A DNA stretch of 64,000 nucleotides from Polaribacter sp. Q13 (GTDB taxonomy: Bacteria > Bacteroidota > Bacteroidia > Flavobacteriales > Flavobacteriaceae): NCBI RefSeq assembly GCF_016858305.2, contig NZ_CP074436.1, positions 3,864,001 to 3,928,000 on the forward strand, in the 5' to 3' direction. This document shows positions 43,140-51,764 of the stretch, piece by piece. The position numbers were made by a program, and so were the translations under genes. The notes under the pieces were generated by a model. It worked only from the letters and a program-made list of their open reading frames with translations. It was not told the origin of the DNA and made no database searches. Positions within the stretch are counted from its first letter, which is position 1; every line of letters starts with the position of its first letter.

Positions 43140-44345
43140 ATGAAATTTGGCATTATTAAAGAGCGCAAAAATCCACCAGATAGAAGAGTCGTTTTTTCAC
43201 CAGAAAAACTACTAGAATTCAAAGAAAAGTATCCGGAAGCCGCTGTTAAAGTAGAATCTTCAAGTATTAGAATATTCTCTGATGCAGCTTATAAAGCAGC
43301 AGGATTAGAAGTATCTGAAAATGTGTCAGACTGCGATGTTTTATTTGGCGTAAAAGAAGTGCCAATTGAAGCTTTAATCAACAATAAAAAATATTTTTTC
43401 TTTAGTCATACTATTAAAAAGCAACCTTATAATAGAAAATTGTTGTTGGCTATTTTAGAAAAAAACATAGAATTATATGACCACGAAACGATTGTAAGAG
43501 AAAACGGATTGCGCTTAATCGGTTTTGGGCGTTATGCCGGTATTGTAGGTGCTTACAATGGTTTTAGAGCTATTGGTTTAACAAACGGAACTTTTAATTT
43601 ACCAAAAGCAGAACATTTATACAGTCAGCAAGAATTGATAGCCGAACTAAAGAAAATAAAGTTACCTAGCATTAAAATTCTTTTAACGGGTAATGGAAAA
43701 GTTGCCTACGGAGCAAAAGAAATGTTAGATGCCATGAGTATTAAAGAAGTTTCTGTAAATGATTATTTAAATAATTCGTTTAACGAGCCTGTATATTGTT
43801 TGGCAGATGTGTTAGATTATAACAAACGCAAAGACGGACAAACACTAGATAATTTCGATTTTTATGATCATCCAGAAAAGTATGAGTCAGATTTTATGCG
43901 CTTTGCTAAAGTGTCCGATTTCTTTATTGCAGGTCATTTTTATGGTAACGGAGCACCTTATTTATTTACCAGAGAAGATGCAAAATCAGCAGATTTCAAT
44001 ATAAAATATGTAGCAGATATTTCTTGTGATGTAGACGGTCCTGTGGCATCAACATTAAAAGCATCTACCATTGCAGACCCTATTTATGGGTACAATCCTC
44101 AAACAGAATCTGAAGTTAATTTTAAAGATAAAGATGCTATAGTTGTAATGGCAGTAGATAATTTACCTTGTGAGTTGCCTAAAGATGCGAGTGAAGGTTT
44201 TGGAGAAATGTTTTTAGAAAATGTAATTCCTGCTTTTTTTAATGATGACAAAGACGGGGTTTTACAACGTGCAAAAATGACAGAAAACGGAAAACTAACA
44301 GAACGTTTTTCTTATTTACAAGATTATGTTGATGGGGTAGAATAG
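43140..44345 (+). CDS. NAD(P)-dependent oxidoreductase of the saccharopine/alanine dehydrogenase (LYS1) family
   Basis: 401 residues. The N-terminal AlaDh/PNT-type domain opens FGIIKERKNPPDRRVVFSPE, with DVLFGVKEVPI and the FSHTIKKQPYNRKLL loop characteristic of yeast Lys1-like enzymes. A nucleotide-binding domain follows, with IKILLTGNGKVAYGAKEML. DISCDVDGPVASTLKASTIADPIYGY matches the catalytic region of the family. Saccharopine dehydrogenase (lysine-forming) homologues in Bacteroidota often have uncertain substrates, so I stop at the family level. Confidence 0.82.
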   Translation: MKFGIIKERKNPPDRRVVFSPEKLLEFKEKYPEAAVKVESSSIRIFSDAAYKAAGLEVSENVSDCDVLFGVKEVPIEALINNKKYFFFSHTIKKQPYNRKLLLAILEKNIELYDHETIVRENGLRLIGFGRYAGIVGAYNGFRAIGLTNGTFNLPKAEHLYSQQELIAELKKIKLPSIKILLTGNGKVAYGAKEMLDAMSIKEVSVNDYLNNSFNEPVYCLADVLDYNKRKDGQTLDNFDFYDHPEKYESDFMRFAKVSDFFIAGHFYGNGAPYLFTREDAKSADFNIKYVADISCDVDGPVASTLKASTIADPIYGYNPQTESEVNFKDKDAIVVMAVDNLPCELPKDASEGFGEMFLENVIPAFFNDDKDGVLQRAKMTENGKLTERFSYLQDYVDGVE

Positions 44346-44434
44346 GGGGGGAGTTTAACGTTTCAAGACTTCAAGTTTCTGGTTTCAAGTGTTTCCTAGA
44401 GCGCAGTCTAGTGGTTTAATTCAATTACAAAATA

Positions 44435-44659
44435 ATGTTACAAGACAGACAGTTTCTAATAGATTTAGCAAAAATGAAAATGCCTTTTGGTAAATATCAA
44501 GGCAGATATTTAATTAATTTACCAGAACATTATATTGTTTGGTACAAAAACAAAGGGTTTCCTAACGGTAAATTAGGGAAACAAATGGAGTTGGTTTATG
44601 AACTTCAATTAAATGGTTTAGAAGATATTATTAGAAAAATTCAACAAGATTTTACTTAA
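44435..44659 (+). CDS. DUF3820 family protein
   Basis: 74 residues with the DUF3820 pattern KMPFGKYQGRYLINLPEHYIVWY followed by FPNGKLGKQMELVYELQ. Family members are small putative quorum- or exonuclease-associated proteins of unknown function. It lies 90 bases after the oxidoreductase gene; the spacer contains degenerate GTTTCAAG repeats. Confidence 0.85.
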   Translation: MLQDRQFLIDLAKMKMPFGKYQGRYLINLPEHYIVWYKNKGFPNGKLGKQMELVYELQLNGLEDIIRKIQQDFT

Positions 44660-44714
44660 TAAATGATTATATTTGGTAGGAAACTGTCTCACTTCTACAG
44701 TTTCCTTCAAAAAA

Positions 44715-45590
44715 GTGGATATTCAACAATTATTAAATAACGAGATATTTACAAAAACCACTTCCATATTATTTCTTTTTGTAATTATTTACGCGTTGGT
44801 GAAAATTTCACAAAAAGCAACTTTTAAAATTGCAAAAGACAACAGTGCTAAATACAAGTTTAAAAAGCTCATAAATTTTATTGGGTATCTCTTTTTTGTT
44901 TTCGGAATTTTATACATTTTTAATACAAAACTTTCAGGTTTAGGTACAGCGTTAGGTGTTGCAGGTGCTGGTATTGCGTTTGCATTACAAGAAGTAATTG
45001 TTAGTATAGCTGGTTATGTAACCGTTTTTTCTAGTAATTTTTATAAAGTTGGAGATCGTGTTAAATTAGGTGGTACAAAAGGAGATGTTATAGATATTGG
45101 TCTGCTAAGAACTACTTTAATGGAAATAGGAGACTGGGTAAATGGCGATTTATATAACGGAAAAATGGTAAGAGTTGCCAATAGTTTTGTTTTTAAAGAA
45201 CCTGTTTATAATTACTCGGGCGATTTTCCTTTTCTGTGGGATGAAATTACGATTCCGATAAAAACAAATGGCGATTATAAATTTGCGAAAGATACTTTTA
45301 CTAGAATTTTAGTAGAGGAAGTAGGAGATTTTGCAAAAACGTCTCAAGTGGCTTGGAATAAAATGATAGGAACTTATAGCATAGAAAATGCCAGTGTAAC
45401 ACCTATGGTTTCTATGTCTTTTGATGAAAACTGGATTACTTTCACCTTGCGTTATGCGGTAGATTACAAATCTAGAAGAGGTACAAAATCTGTACTATTT
45501 GATAAAATTTTATCAGCAATTAAGGAATCTAAAGGTAGAGTGGAAGTAGCCTCTGCGGCTATTGAAATAACAGCTTTTCCAAAGAAATAA
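44715..45590 (+). CDS. small-conductance mechanosensitive channel (MscS family)
   Basis: 291 residues starting at the GTG of 44715. An in-frame TTG at 44673 lies in an inverted repeat (GGAAACTGT/ACAGTTTCC, 44679-44705) and would add a non-conserved 14-residue tail. Two to three membrane segments precede the Gly/Ala-rich pore helix GLGTALGVAGAGIAFALQEVIVSIAGYV, then the beta domain FYKVGDRVKLGGTKGDVIDIGLLRTTL. It releases solutes on hypo-osmotic shock. It is oriented toward the lapA cluster (convergent). Confidence 0.88.
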   Translation: MDIQQLLNNEIFTKTTSILFLFVIIYALVKISQKATFKIAKDNSAKYKFKKLINFIGYLFFVFGILYIFNTKLSGLGTALGVAGAGIAFALQEVIVSIAGYVTVFSSNFYKVGDRVKLGGTKGDVIDIGLLRTTLMEIGDWVNGDLYNGKMVRVANSFVFKEPVYNYSGDFPFLWDEITIPIKTNGDYKFAKDTFTRILVEEVGDFAKTSQVAWNKMIGTYSIENASVTPMVSMSFDENWITFTLRYAVDYKSRRGTKSVLFDKILSAIKESKGRVEVASAAIEITAFPKK

Positions 45591-45647
45591 ATTATAAGTT
45601 AAGCATAAATATTGCTGATGTAAAAATTAGGGTTAACTTTTAGATTA

Positions 45648-46091
45648 TTAAAATTCAATTTTAGATTCAAACGGAAGTGACCATTTTGAAGCTCTCCCAA
45701 TAGCCGGAGCAAGCGTAGCAAATACTTCTGTTTTTTTAGAGAAGTGAGAGCTCCTATTTGTTAATTTACCAAGTTTTAAACTCATCGGTACTTCAAATAA
45801 TTCTTTTTTAGACCTAGCAGTTATCATCTTTATTTCTTTTCCTAGGTATTCATCTTTTCTATCTTTAGATATTGGTACTACTTTGCTTTCATCCCAATTA
45901 GAAATAATAAGAGGAGCGTCTAATTCTCCATGAACTTCATAAGCAAATAAATGTAAACAATACTCCATTTTTAGTTGCAAGTCTATATCATGGAATTCAA
46001 TATCTATAAGCACTGTAAAATCATTATTGTCATCATTAACAACAATTACTTCTGGTATAGAAACTAGTTTTACGGATAAAATTTTTGCCAT
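45648..46091 (-). CDS. unknown protein downstream of the LapA-domain gene
   Basis: 147 residues that I do not recognise. No signal peptide or membrane segment; the first half looks beta-rich (KILSVKLVSIPEVIVVNDDNNDFTVLIDIEFHDIDLQLKMEY) and the end has LPFESKIEF. It follows the lapA-like gene by 46 bases on the same strand and is probably read from the GTGACTT-type promoter at 46376-46400, so it may belong to the ECF regulon. Confidence 0.6.
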   Translation of the reverse strand: MAKILSVKLVSIPEVIVVNDDNNDFTVLIDIEFHDIDLQLKMEYCLHLFAYEVHGELDAPLIISNWDESKVVPISKDRKDEYLGKEIKMITARSKKELFEVPMSLKLGKLTNRSSHFSKKTEVFATLAPAIGRASKWSLPFESKIEF

Positions 46092-46137
46092 TGTAAAATT
46101 TTTAATAGAGTTATAATAATTCTCAGTTATTCTTTGG

Positions 46138-46347
46138 TTAAAATGAGTTTGTTCTATTCCTTTTAAATTTAACAGACATTAAAACACCTACTAAAATACC
46201 AATAGAAAAACTACCTATAATCACCAACACTCTAGATATTGAAACCTTCCAAAATAAAAAGTTCACATCGGTTGTTGCTGCATTCTGCAAAGAGAAAACA
46301 ACGATTAAAACAATAAAAAGGAACGAAATAATATTTTTTAACTTCAT
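46138..46347 (-). CDS. LapA-domain (DUF1049) membrane protein
   Basis: 69 residues with two hydrophobic segments (IISFLFIVLIVVFSLQNA and VLVIIGSFSIGILVGVLMSV) around the conserved Asn/Phe motif NVNFLFWK-like (DVNFLFWKVS), the LapA pattern. LapA takes part in lipopolysaccharide assembly in Escherichia coli. It is preceded by an ECF-type promoter. Confidence 0.85.
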   Translation of the reverse strand: MKLKNIISFLFIVLIVVFSLQNAATTDVNFLFWKVSISRVLVIIGSFSIGILVGVLMSVKFKRNRTNSF

Positions 46348-46375
46348 AAGATTAATGTATTTGACTCATATATAC

Positions 46376-46400
46376 AACACATTAAAATGGAAAAAGTCAC
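46376..46400 (-). promoter_or_regulatory. ECF-type promoter of the lapA-like gene
   Basis: Minus-strand GTGACTT (46400-46394), 13 bases, GTGTTGTATA (from 46380). The same pair of elements with spacing 13-14 stands before the sigma gene, the 805-residue outer-membrane protein and ompA. Confidence 0.75.
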
Positions 46401-46512
46401 TTTTTGCTACAGTTTATAAGTGAGGTAATTAGCTGTAAAAATGAGAAATAAAAGTGTATCTTAATATCCTTAAAATTTGCCAATGGGATATCGCTTTTTT
46501 TTTACTTAAAAA

Positions 46513-46542
46513 GTGACTTTTTAAAATTCTTAGTGTTCTAAC
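46513..46542 (+). promoter_or_regulatory. ECF-type autopromoter of the sigma factor gene
   Basis: GTGACTT (46513-46519), 13 bases, GTGTTCTAAC (46533-46542), 18 bases before the sigma gene. The -35-like element lies inside the near-palindrome AAAAAGTGACTTTTT, matched by AAAAAGTCACTTTTT at the divergent lapA promoter. Confidence 0.8.
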
Positions 46543-46559
46543 TATAAAGACAAACTTAG

Positions 46560-47129
46560 ATGAATGTAGCGTCGTATAAAAAATTATCCGATGATGAAAT
46601 TATTAAAATCATATGTGATTCTAATAACTCTCTAGTTTTTGGTGTTTTGTATGATCGGTATTCTCAAATCATTTACAATAAATGTTTGGGCTTTACTAAA
46701 GATAAAGATGATGCTAAAGATTTAACGCAAGAAGTTTTTATAAAACTTTTTTTCAAACTAAAAGACTATCAGTCGCAATCTAAGTTTAAAGCTTGGTTGT
46801 ATGTGTTTGTCTATAATATTTGTATAAACTATGTTAATAGAGATAAGCATCATAATCAATTAAAATCTAAAGCACCTGTTTACGAATTAGAATCTCTAGC
46901 AGTAGAAGAGGTAAGTGATTCTGTTGTTTTTGAATTAAAAGTAGAAGCGTTAGATAAATTGTTAATGCAAATAAGTCCAGAAGATAAAACGATATTATTA
47001 TTAAAATACCAAGATGAGCTTACGGTTAGTGAGCTTTCTAAGGTATACGGTATTGGTGAAAGTGCTATTAAAATGAGGATAAAAAGAGCAAAAGAAAAGT
47101 TAGTAAAATTAAAGAATTTAAACGACTGA
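46560..47129 (+). CDS. ECF-type RNA polymerase sigma factor
   Basis: 189 residues. Sigma region 2 (FGVLYDRYSQIIYNKCLGFTKDKDDAKDLTQEVFIKLF...KFKAWLYVFVYNICINY) and region 4 (ISPEDKTILLLKYQDELTVSELSKVYGIGESAIKMRIKRAKEKL) are both complete. There is no FecR-type anti-sigma gene beside it; the next gene is a 64-residue protein that could be a small regulator, then a mechanosensitive channel. The GTGACTT-type promoter of this gene is shared by envelope genes in the window, so autoregulation and a role in envelope or osmotic stress are inferred. Confidence 0.92.
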   Translation: MNVASYKKLSDDEIIKIICDSNNSLVFGVLYDRYSQIIYNKCLGFTKDKDDAKDLTQEVFIKLFFKLKDYQSQSKFKAWLYVFVYNICINYVNRDKHHNQLKSKAPVYELESLAVEEVSDSVVFELKVEALDKLLMQISPEDKTILLLKYQDELTVSELSKVYGIGESAIKMRIKRAKEKLVKLKNLND

Positions 47130-47135
47130 TATAAA

Positions 47136-47330
47136 ATGGAAAACCCTTTTAAAAAATTATGGAAACCTCACCATGAAGTTCCTGAAGAAATAAAGAGTGA
47201 GGTGAAAAACGAAATAGCTTTACGTTTGTTGTTTAGTGATTTAGCGAATTTATTTACGGTTAATTATGGAGAAGCTGCAAAAAGTATTATAGAAAGAAAA
47301 CCAACTACTAAAAAAACGAAAAATGGATAA
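47136..47330 (+). CDS. small unknown protein of the sigma operon
   Basis: 64 residues, strongly basic at the end (ERKPTTKKTKNG), with a helical stretch EEIKSEVKNEIALRLLFSDLANLFTVNY. It lies between the sigma gene (6 bases) and a channel gene, with which it overlaps by 8 bases; a modulator of the sigma factor is possible but not shown. Confidence 0.65.
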   Translation: MENPFKKLWKPHHEVPEEIKSEVKNEIALRLLFSDLANLFTVNYGEAAKSIIERKPTTKKTKNG

Positions 47331-48150
47331 ATTAAACGCGTGGAAAGAAATATCAATAAATTCTTTTAATAATTTGTTTGATGTAATTACAGATTTATTG
47401 CCTAATATTATTGGTGCTATTTTTATCCTTTTTCTTGGATGGTTGATCAACAAAATGATTGCTTTCTTTTTAAAGAAAATTTTAAAGTTGATAAAAATTG
47501 ATCAGTTATCAGATAGAATTAATCAAAAAGGAGTTTTAGGTAGAGAAATTAAGAATTTAAATATTTCTAAAATAATACTACTTTTTATAAAGGTTACCCT
47601 TTTCTTAGTAACCATAACTTTAGCTTTCGAAATTTTAGAATTACAAACCATTTCTACTGTAATTGGTAATTTGCTTTTATACTTGCCAAAATTATTTGGA
47701 GCAATTGTATTGTTTATATTAGGTTTATATATTGCTAACTTTATTAAAAGTTCTTTAAACAATGTCTTTGATTCTTTTGACATTATGGGAGGTAATATTA
47801 TAGGTAATTTGGTGTTTTATGTAATTGTTACCATTGTTACTGTTGCAGCCATTAATCAGGCAGGTGTGGATACAAGTATTATTTCTAACAACTTAACTGT
47901 TATTTTGTTTATTGTGTTAACTTCTATAGGTTTATCTCTTGCATTGGGCTCTAAAGAGGTAATTAGCCAGCTAATGAGAGCTTTTTATGTAAGAAAGAAA
48001 TATAATATTGGTCAGAAGATAAAAGTTAAGAATTACACAGGTTATATAGAATCAATTGATGGTATTTCTCTTACCTTAAATACTACGCCAAATAAGGTGG
48101 TTTTGCCTATATCAGAAATTGTTACCAATGATATTGAAGTACTAGATTAG
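47323..48150 (+). CDS. mechanosensitive channel-like protein of the sigma operon
   Basis: 275 residues with four or five membrane segments, including TM-helix-type repeats (LPNIIGAIFILFLGWLINKMI and LPKLFGAIVLFILGLYIANFI), a pore-like segment GLSLALGSKEVISQLMRAF and a short beta domain (VKNYTGYIESIDGISL). It starts inside the preceding small gene, so they are coupled. The link with a sigma factor suggests a role in osmotic or membrane stress. Confidence 0.82.
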   Translation: MDKLNAWKEISINSFNNLFDVITDLLPNIIGAIFILFLGWLINKMIAFFLKKILKLIKIDQLSDRINQKGVLGREIKNLNISKIILLFIKVTLFLVTITLAFEILELQTISTVIGNLLLYLPKLFGAIVLFILGLYIANFIKSSLNNVFDSFDIMGGNIIGNLVFYVIVTIVTVAAINQAGVDTSIISNNLTVILFIVLTSIGLSLALGSKEVISQLMRAFYVRKKYNIGQKIKVKNYTGYIESIDGISLTLNTTPNKVVLPISEIVTNDIEVLD

Positions 48151-48167
48151 AATATTTCTTATTATTT

Positions 48168-48213
48168 AAAACCAAAGAGAGTGCATTGCAAAATGCGCTC
48201 TCTTTGGTTTTAT
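48168..48213 (+). terminator. terminator of the sigma operon
   Basis: AAACCAAAGAGAG...GCATT pairs with AATGC...CTCTCTTTGGTTT, a long stem with a short loop and a T-run, starting 17 bases after the last stop codon. Confidence 0.9.
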
Positions 48214-48709
48214 AGTGGTTTTAAAGTGATATATAATATACTCTTGGTGAAGCTGTAAAATTAAAGAAACTTGCATACACCTGGGTTTTTCTTGCAGAGA
48301 ATGTTATGCTCTATGTATTGATCAGTAAAAGAAGTAGAACTACTGCTGTATTTTTTCTTTTTGAATATTCTAATGTTATAGTAAACCAGAGTTAGGTTAA
48401 TTTGTGTTATTTTGGATTAACTACTTATAGTCAAAAAATAATATTAGAATCAACCTAAAGGTGATAAAATGTAAGCATGTAACACTGATCTTGTCAGATT
48501 GATTATCTATAATCTTTGAATGCTAATTTTAAGGAAGTAAAAACTAGAAATATTTTAATTTATGCACAAAAAAAACTGCTCTTATAGAAGAACAGCTTTT
48601 TAGTTAATGAAGCTCAATATTTATAGGCTTTCAGCTTTAAAATCACCTTGTAAATTAGATTTAAGTTGTATTATTCTACTTTATAAATGGCATTTTATAC
48701 GAGAAAAGA
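48214..48709. other. convergent intergenic region
   Basis: Nearly 500 bases. A bulged hairpin at about 48571-48600 (CTG.TCTT with AAGA.CAG) with a T-run when read leftward may end the lipocalin-like gene. Nothing else is recognised. Confidence 0.4.
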
Positions 48710-49132
48710 TTATATTTTTTCAAATCCTTCTGTTCTAGTACTACTTACTTCAGATGTAAATTTTGTAAAATCATCATGAAAAGTAATGTTTAATGATGCT
48801 GATGTACTTGACGTTTTATTTGGCGTTAATTCATAATCGTTATCACTAACACTTGTCCAAGTTCCACTTGTTACAGTGGCAGTTTTACAATCTTTAGAAG
48901 ATGTACCTGCATAGGTAGTTTCAGTGTAGTTTCCGTTAGAAGAAAACACATATTGAATCTGATTATCACAGATTATTTCTTCTGTTAATTGTCCATCTTG
49001 AACAAAGTAATCTAATTTCCAAGTACCTACTAGGTCTTTAGAGCTAGAAGATATAGAATCATCATCTTTAGAACATCCTACGGCTAAAACTGTAATTAAG
49101 ATTAAACTTGCTATTGTTATTAATTTTTTCAT
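48710..49132 (-). CDS. lipocalin-like lipoprotein
   Basis: 140 residues. Lipobox LAVGC (Cys20) after a signal peptide, a Ser/Asp-rich linker, then the lipocalin-like DLVGTWKLDYF strand, a Cys pair (near ICDNQIQY and KDCKTATV) and TSGTWTS. It belongs to the lipocalin_5/DUF4923-like lipoproteins common in flavobacteria; ligand unknown. It follows the 805-residue outer-membrane protein gene by 37 bases on the same strand and may be co-transcribed. Confidence 0.78.
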   Translation of the reverse strand: MKKLITIASLILITVLAVGCSKDDDSISSSSKDLVGTWKLDYFVQDGQLTEEIICDNQIQYVFSSNGNYTETTYAGTSSKDCKTATVTSGTWTSVSDNDYELTPNKTSSTSASLNITFHDDFTKFTSEVSSTRTEGFEKI

Positions 49133-49169
49133 AATCGTATTATTTGTTAATTTATTTTTTTTGTAGTTA

Positions 49170-51587
49170 TTAAAATTTAAGAGTATATCCTATTGCAAAT
49201 TGGTTATAGTCAAATGAATTACGAGTAGTGTAATCAAAATATAAGTTTTTATGTATAAATGGTAACTTAGCACCTAATATAACATTATAATATCCAGTGA
49301 TTCCATCTACTAAGTCACCAAACCCAAGACCAGCACCTAAGTAAGGTTCAAAATTGTCATTTTTAAGATTTATTGGGTAAATCACATTTGCAGATACTGC
49401 CCAAGCATTTGCTTCACCAACTCCGTAATATGCTTCTGGTACAAACTCTAATTTTGTTTTACCTATAGCATAGTGTAATCTTAAACCTAAGTTAAAAGTA
49501 GAAGCACCTCCATAGTTAAATCCGGCAAGTAAAGATGAGTTTTTGTACGTTAATAAATTACCTTCTTTTAACGTTGAGGTGTATATTATCTCTCCCTTAT
49601 CATTAATTGTAGAGACTACTGTTTTTCCATCATTATTTTGATTTGGAGAAACAATAACTGTTTTTCTATTATTAGTTTGATTCTTTTTATCGTTAGAGTT
49701 ATTATTTCTATTTAAATCGTCTAATTTATTAAGAATTGTACTGTTCATGCCTTGTACACGCTCATCTTTATTAGGTGTATTATTTTCTTGTATATTATTA
49801 CTAGTACCTTGTTTAGCATTTATTTGTAATAATAGTTTTTCTAATAATTGAATTCTATTATTTAATTGCTCTATTTTTTGATCCTGCGGTGTTAAGTTAT
49901 TCTCTAATTGTATAGATTTAGTTTCTTCTATTTTAGCAGGAACTGGGTTTTCGTTATCTACGTTTTTTAGAATTCTATCTATTAGAGATTCGAATTCCAC
50001 AGGTGTCATTTGAATTAATCTAGATTTTTCTTCTAACGGATTAGAAACAGTTGCTATTTTAGGAGTAATAACTTCCTTATTAGTAGAAGTAATAGTGTCT
50101 AAAGTAGTAACAGAAGCTACTGGTTGTTGAATTGTTTTTACATGTACTTTTTCAACTTGTTTTACTTCGCTTAGTGCTTCTTCTACTTGTTTTTTCTCTT
50201 CTAAAATCTCTACTGCTTTATCAACATCTTTGGTTTCGTAAGCTAATTTAAGATCTTTGTTTAGAATATTTATTTTAGACTGATATTCTTTTTTAAGTTG
50301 ATCAATCTTTTTATTATTTACTTCATCTTGTGCGGTTAATTCTCTGTCTAAATTTTCTTTATATACAGCACTAGGCGCTTTAGATTTTTTACCTAAAGTA
50401 AATTTAATTCCAGCATTGTAAAAGAAATGCGTTTGTATGTCATCTGTAGTAGCAATATCTTTTGCATCTTCTCCAGAAGTTATCATTGCTCTTGCAGCAG
50501 CTGTAATTAATACGTTTTTACCTAATGGAATATTTAGTCCTAAACCACCCATAGCAAATTCGCCTCCTTCAACATTAGAAAAAAGACCACTTTCATTAGG
50601 AGCAGAAACGTAATTATCACTTGTACTTAAATAACCACCACCTAAAGTTAAGAAAGGAGTTACCCCATTTCCATCATTTAATCTGGCTCTAAACTCACCA
50701 CCATACATTGCCATTTTGTCAAAGTTTGTAGAGATTTCTTCATTTTCGGTTGCTTGAAAATAGAAAGCTCTAATTCCAATATATTCATTTAAGTCTAAAC
50801 CAGCATAAGCACCTAGCATATAGGTGTCTTTATATAAAGATTCTCCTGCAAAGTTTACGTAAGCAAGACTTGGTTCTATAACCCATTGTAGGCCTTTAAA
50901 ACCTCCTTTAAAGTTTTGAAGATAAGCTTTGTCTAAATCAGATAAAGTTCCAGGTTTTCTTCCTCCTAAATAAAATTGTAAAGAACCTTGTGCAGACCAG
51001 TTAGATAAACGTTCACTACCAAAGTCTGCATCTGTTACTGCAAAATCTGCTTTATCTCCATTAGATAATAAACTTGCACCAGAATTAAATTTGTAAGTTG
51101 TATTTTTTGCTTCTAAAGCAAAAACAATTCTTTTTGTAAGGTTAAATTTAACACCTAAGCCTAAAGAAGCATATACTTGTTCGTAATCTCCACTAGTATC
51201 TAAATCTATATTTTGAACACCAGCACCTAATGTAAAGTAAGGCTTAATACCTTTTGTACCAAAGTTAGCTTTAAATTCACCACCATAACGAGATATAGTT
51301 ACATCTTGGGCATCAAAAAGAGTAGGGTTAAAACCTGTAATACCAAAGTTACTGAAATCTGTTTTTTGATCTAAAGATTGTAAATAAATACCTCTAAGCT
51401 CTATAAATTCTCCAAATCCAAAACCTAATTTTCCACCAACCATTACATTGTCTTCAAATCCTGCTTTATCATCCCACCAAGTATATTCTGCGGCTGGAGA
51501 TACGGTGAAACTGATATCTTTTACCTGAGCCTTACCTACGTATGCACATAGAATAAGAAGCATAGTTGTTAATTGTATTTTTTTCAT
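49170..51587 (-). CDS. large outer-membrane protein with three barrel-like blocks and a coiled coil
   Basis: 805 residues with a signal peptide (ending VGKAQ). Two related N-terminal blocks (about 25-205 and 235-400) each contain amphipathic beta stretches and the motifs EYIGIR/EFIELRGIYLQS, YGGEF, FLTLGGG/FTLGAG, LGLGVKF/LGLNIPL. Then follows a helical, Gln/Lys/Glu-rich segment (about 410-640) with coiled-coil heptads. The third C-terminal block (about 675-805) ends YTTRNSFDYNQFAIGYTLKF, with the terminal Phe of outer-membrane proteins. The duplication plus an extra barrel is an unusual build. It is preceded by an ECF-type promoter facing that of ompA. Confidence 0.75.
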   Translation of the reverse strand: MKKIQLTTMLLILCAYVGKAQVKDISFTVSPAAEYTWWDDKAGFEDNVMVGGKLGFGFGEFIELRGIYLQSLDQKTDFSNFGITGFNPTLFDAQDVTISRYGGEFKANFGTKGIKPYFTLGAGVQNIDLDTSGDYEQVYASLGLGVKFNLTKRIVFALEAKNTTYKFNSGASLLSNGDKADFAVTDADFGSERLSNWSAQGSLQFYLGGRKPGTLSDLDKAYLQNFKGGFKGLQWVIEPSLAYVNFAGESLYKDTYMLGAYAGLDLNEYIGIRAFYFQATENEEISTNFDKMAMYGGEFRARLNDGNGVTPFLTLGGGYLSTSDNYVSAPNESGLFSNVEGGEFAMGGLGLNIPLGKNVLITAAARAMITSGEDAKDIATTDDIQTHFFYNAGIKFTLGKKSKAPSAVYKENLDRELTAQDEVNNKKIDQLKKEYQSKINILNKDLKLAYETKDVDKAVEILEEKKQVEEALSEVKQVEKVHVKTIQQPVASVTTLDTITSTNKEVITPKIATVSNPLEEKSRLIQMTPVEFESLIDRILKNVDNENPVPAKIEETKSIQLENNLTPQDQKIEQLNNRIQLLEKLLLQINAKQGTSNNIQENNTPNKDERVQGMNSTILNKLDDLNRNNNSNDKKNQTNNRKTVIVSPNQNNDGKTVVSTINDKGEIIYTSTLKEGNLLTYKNSSLLAGFNYGGASTFNLGLRLHYAIGKTKLEFVPEAYYGVGEANAWAVSANVIYPINLKNDNFEPYLGAGLGFGDLVDGITGYYNVILGAKLPFIHKNLYFDYTTRNSFDYNQFAIGYTLKF

Positions 51588-51633
51588 TTTATTTCTTTAT
51601 TAACTTTAATTAGTTATAACTTTCAATATTATA

Positions 51634-51658
51634 AACACACTTTTTATTAGTAAGTCAC
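51634..51658 (-). promoter_or_regulatory. ECF-type promoter of the large outer-membrane protein gene
   Basis: Minus-strand GTGACTT (51658-51652), 13 bases, GTGTTTATAA. It is back to back with the rightward ompA promoter; the two -35-like elements are 29 bases apart. Confidence 0.75.
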
Positions 51659-51687
51659 ATTTCTATTTAAAATAATATGTTTATAAT

Positions 51688-51713
51688 GTGACTTATAGCA
51701 ACTTTGTTGTGTT
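51688..51713 (+). promoter_or_regulatory. ECF-type promoter of the OmpA-family gene
   Basis: GTGACTT (51688-51694), 14 bases, GTGTTTAATAA (from 51709). Same elements as at the sigma gene, lapA-like gene and the divergent outer-membrane protein gene. Confidence 0.72.
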
Positions 51714-51764
51714 TAATAAATAAGTGGTAACTATTACTATTCTAATTTTTTAAAAAAGTCAAAA

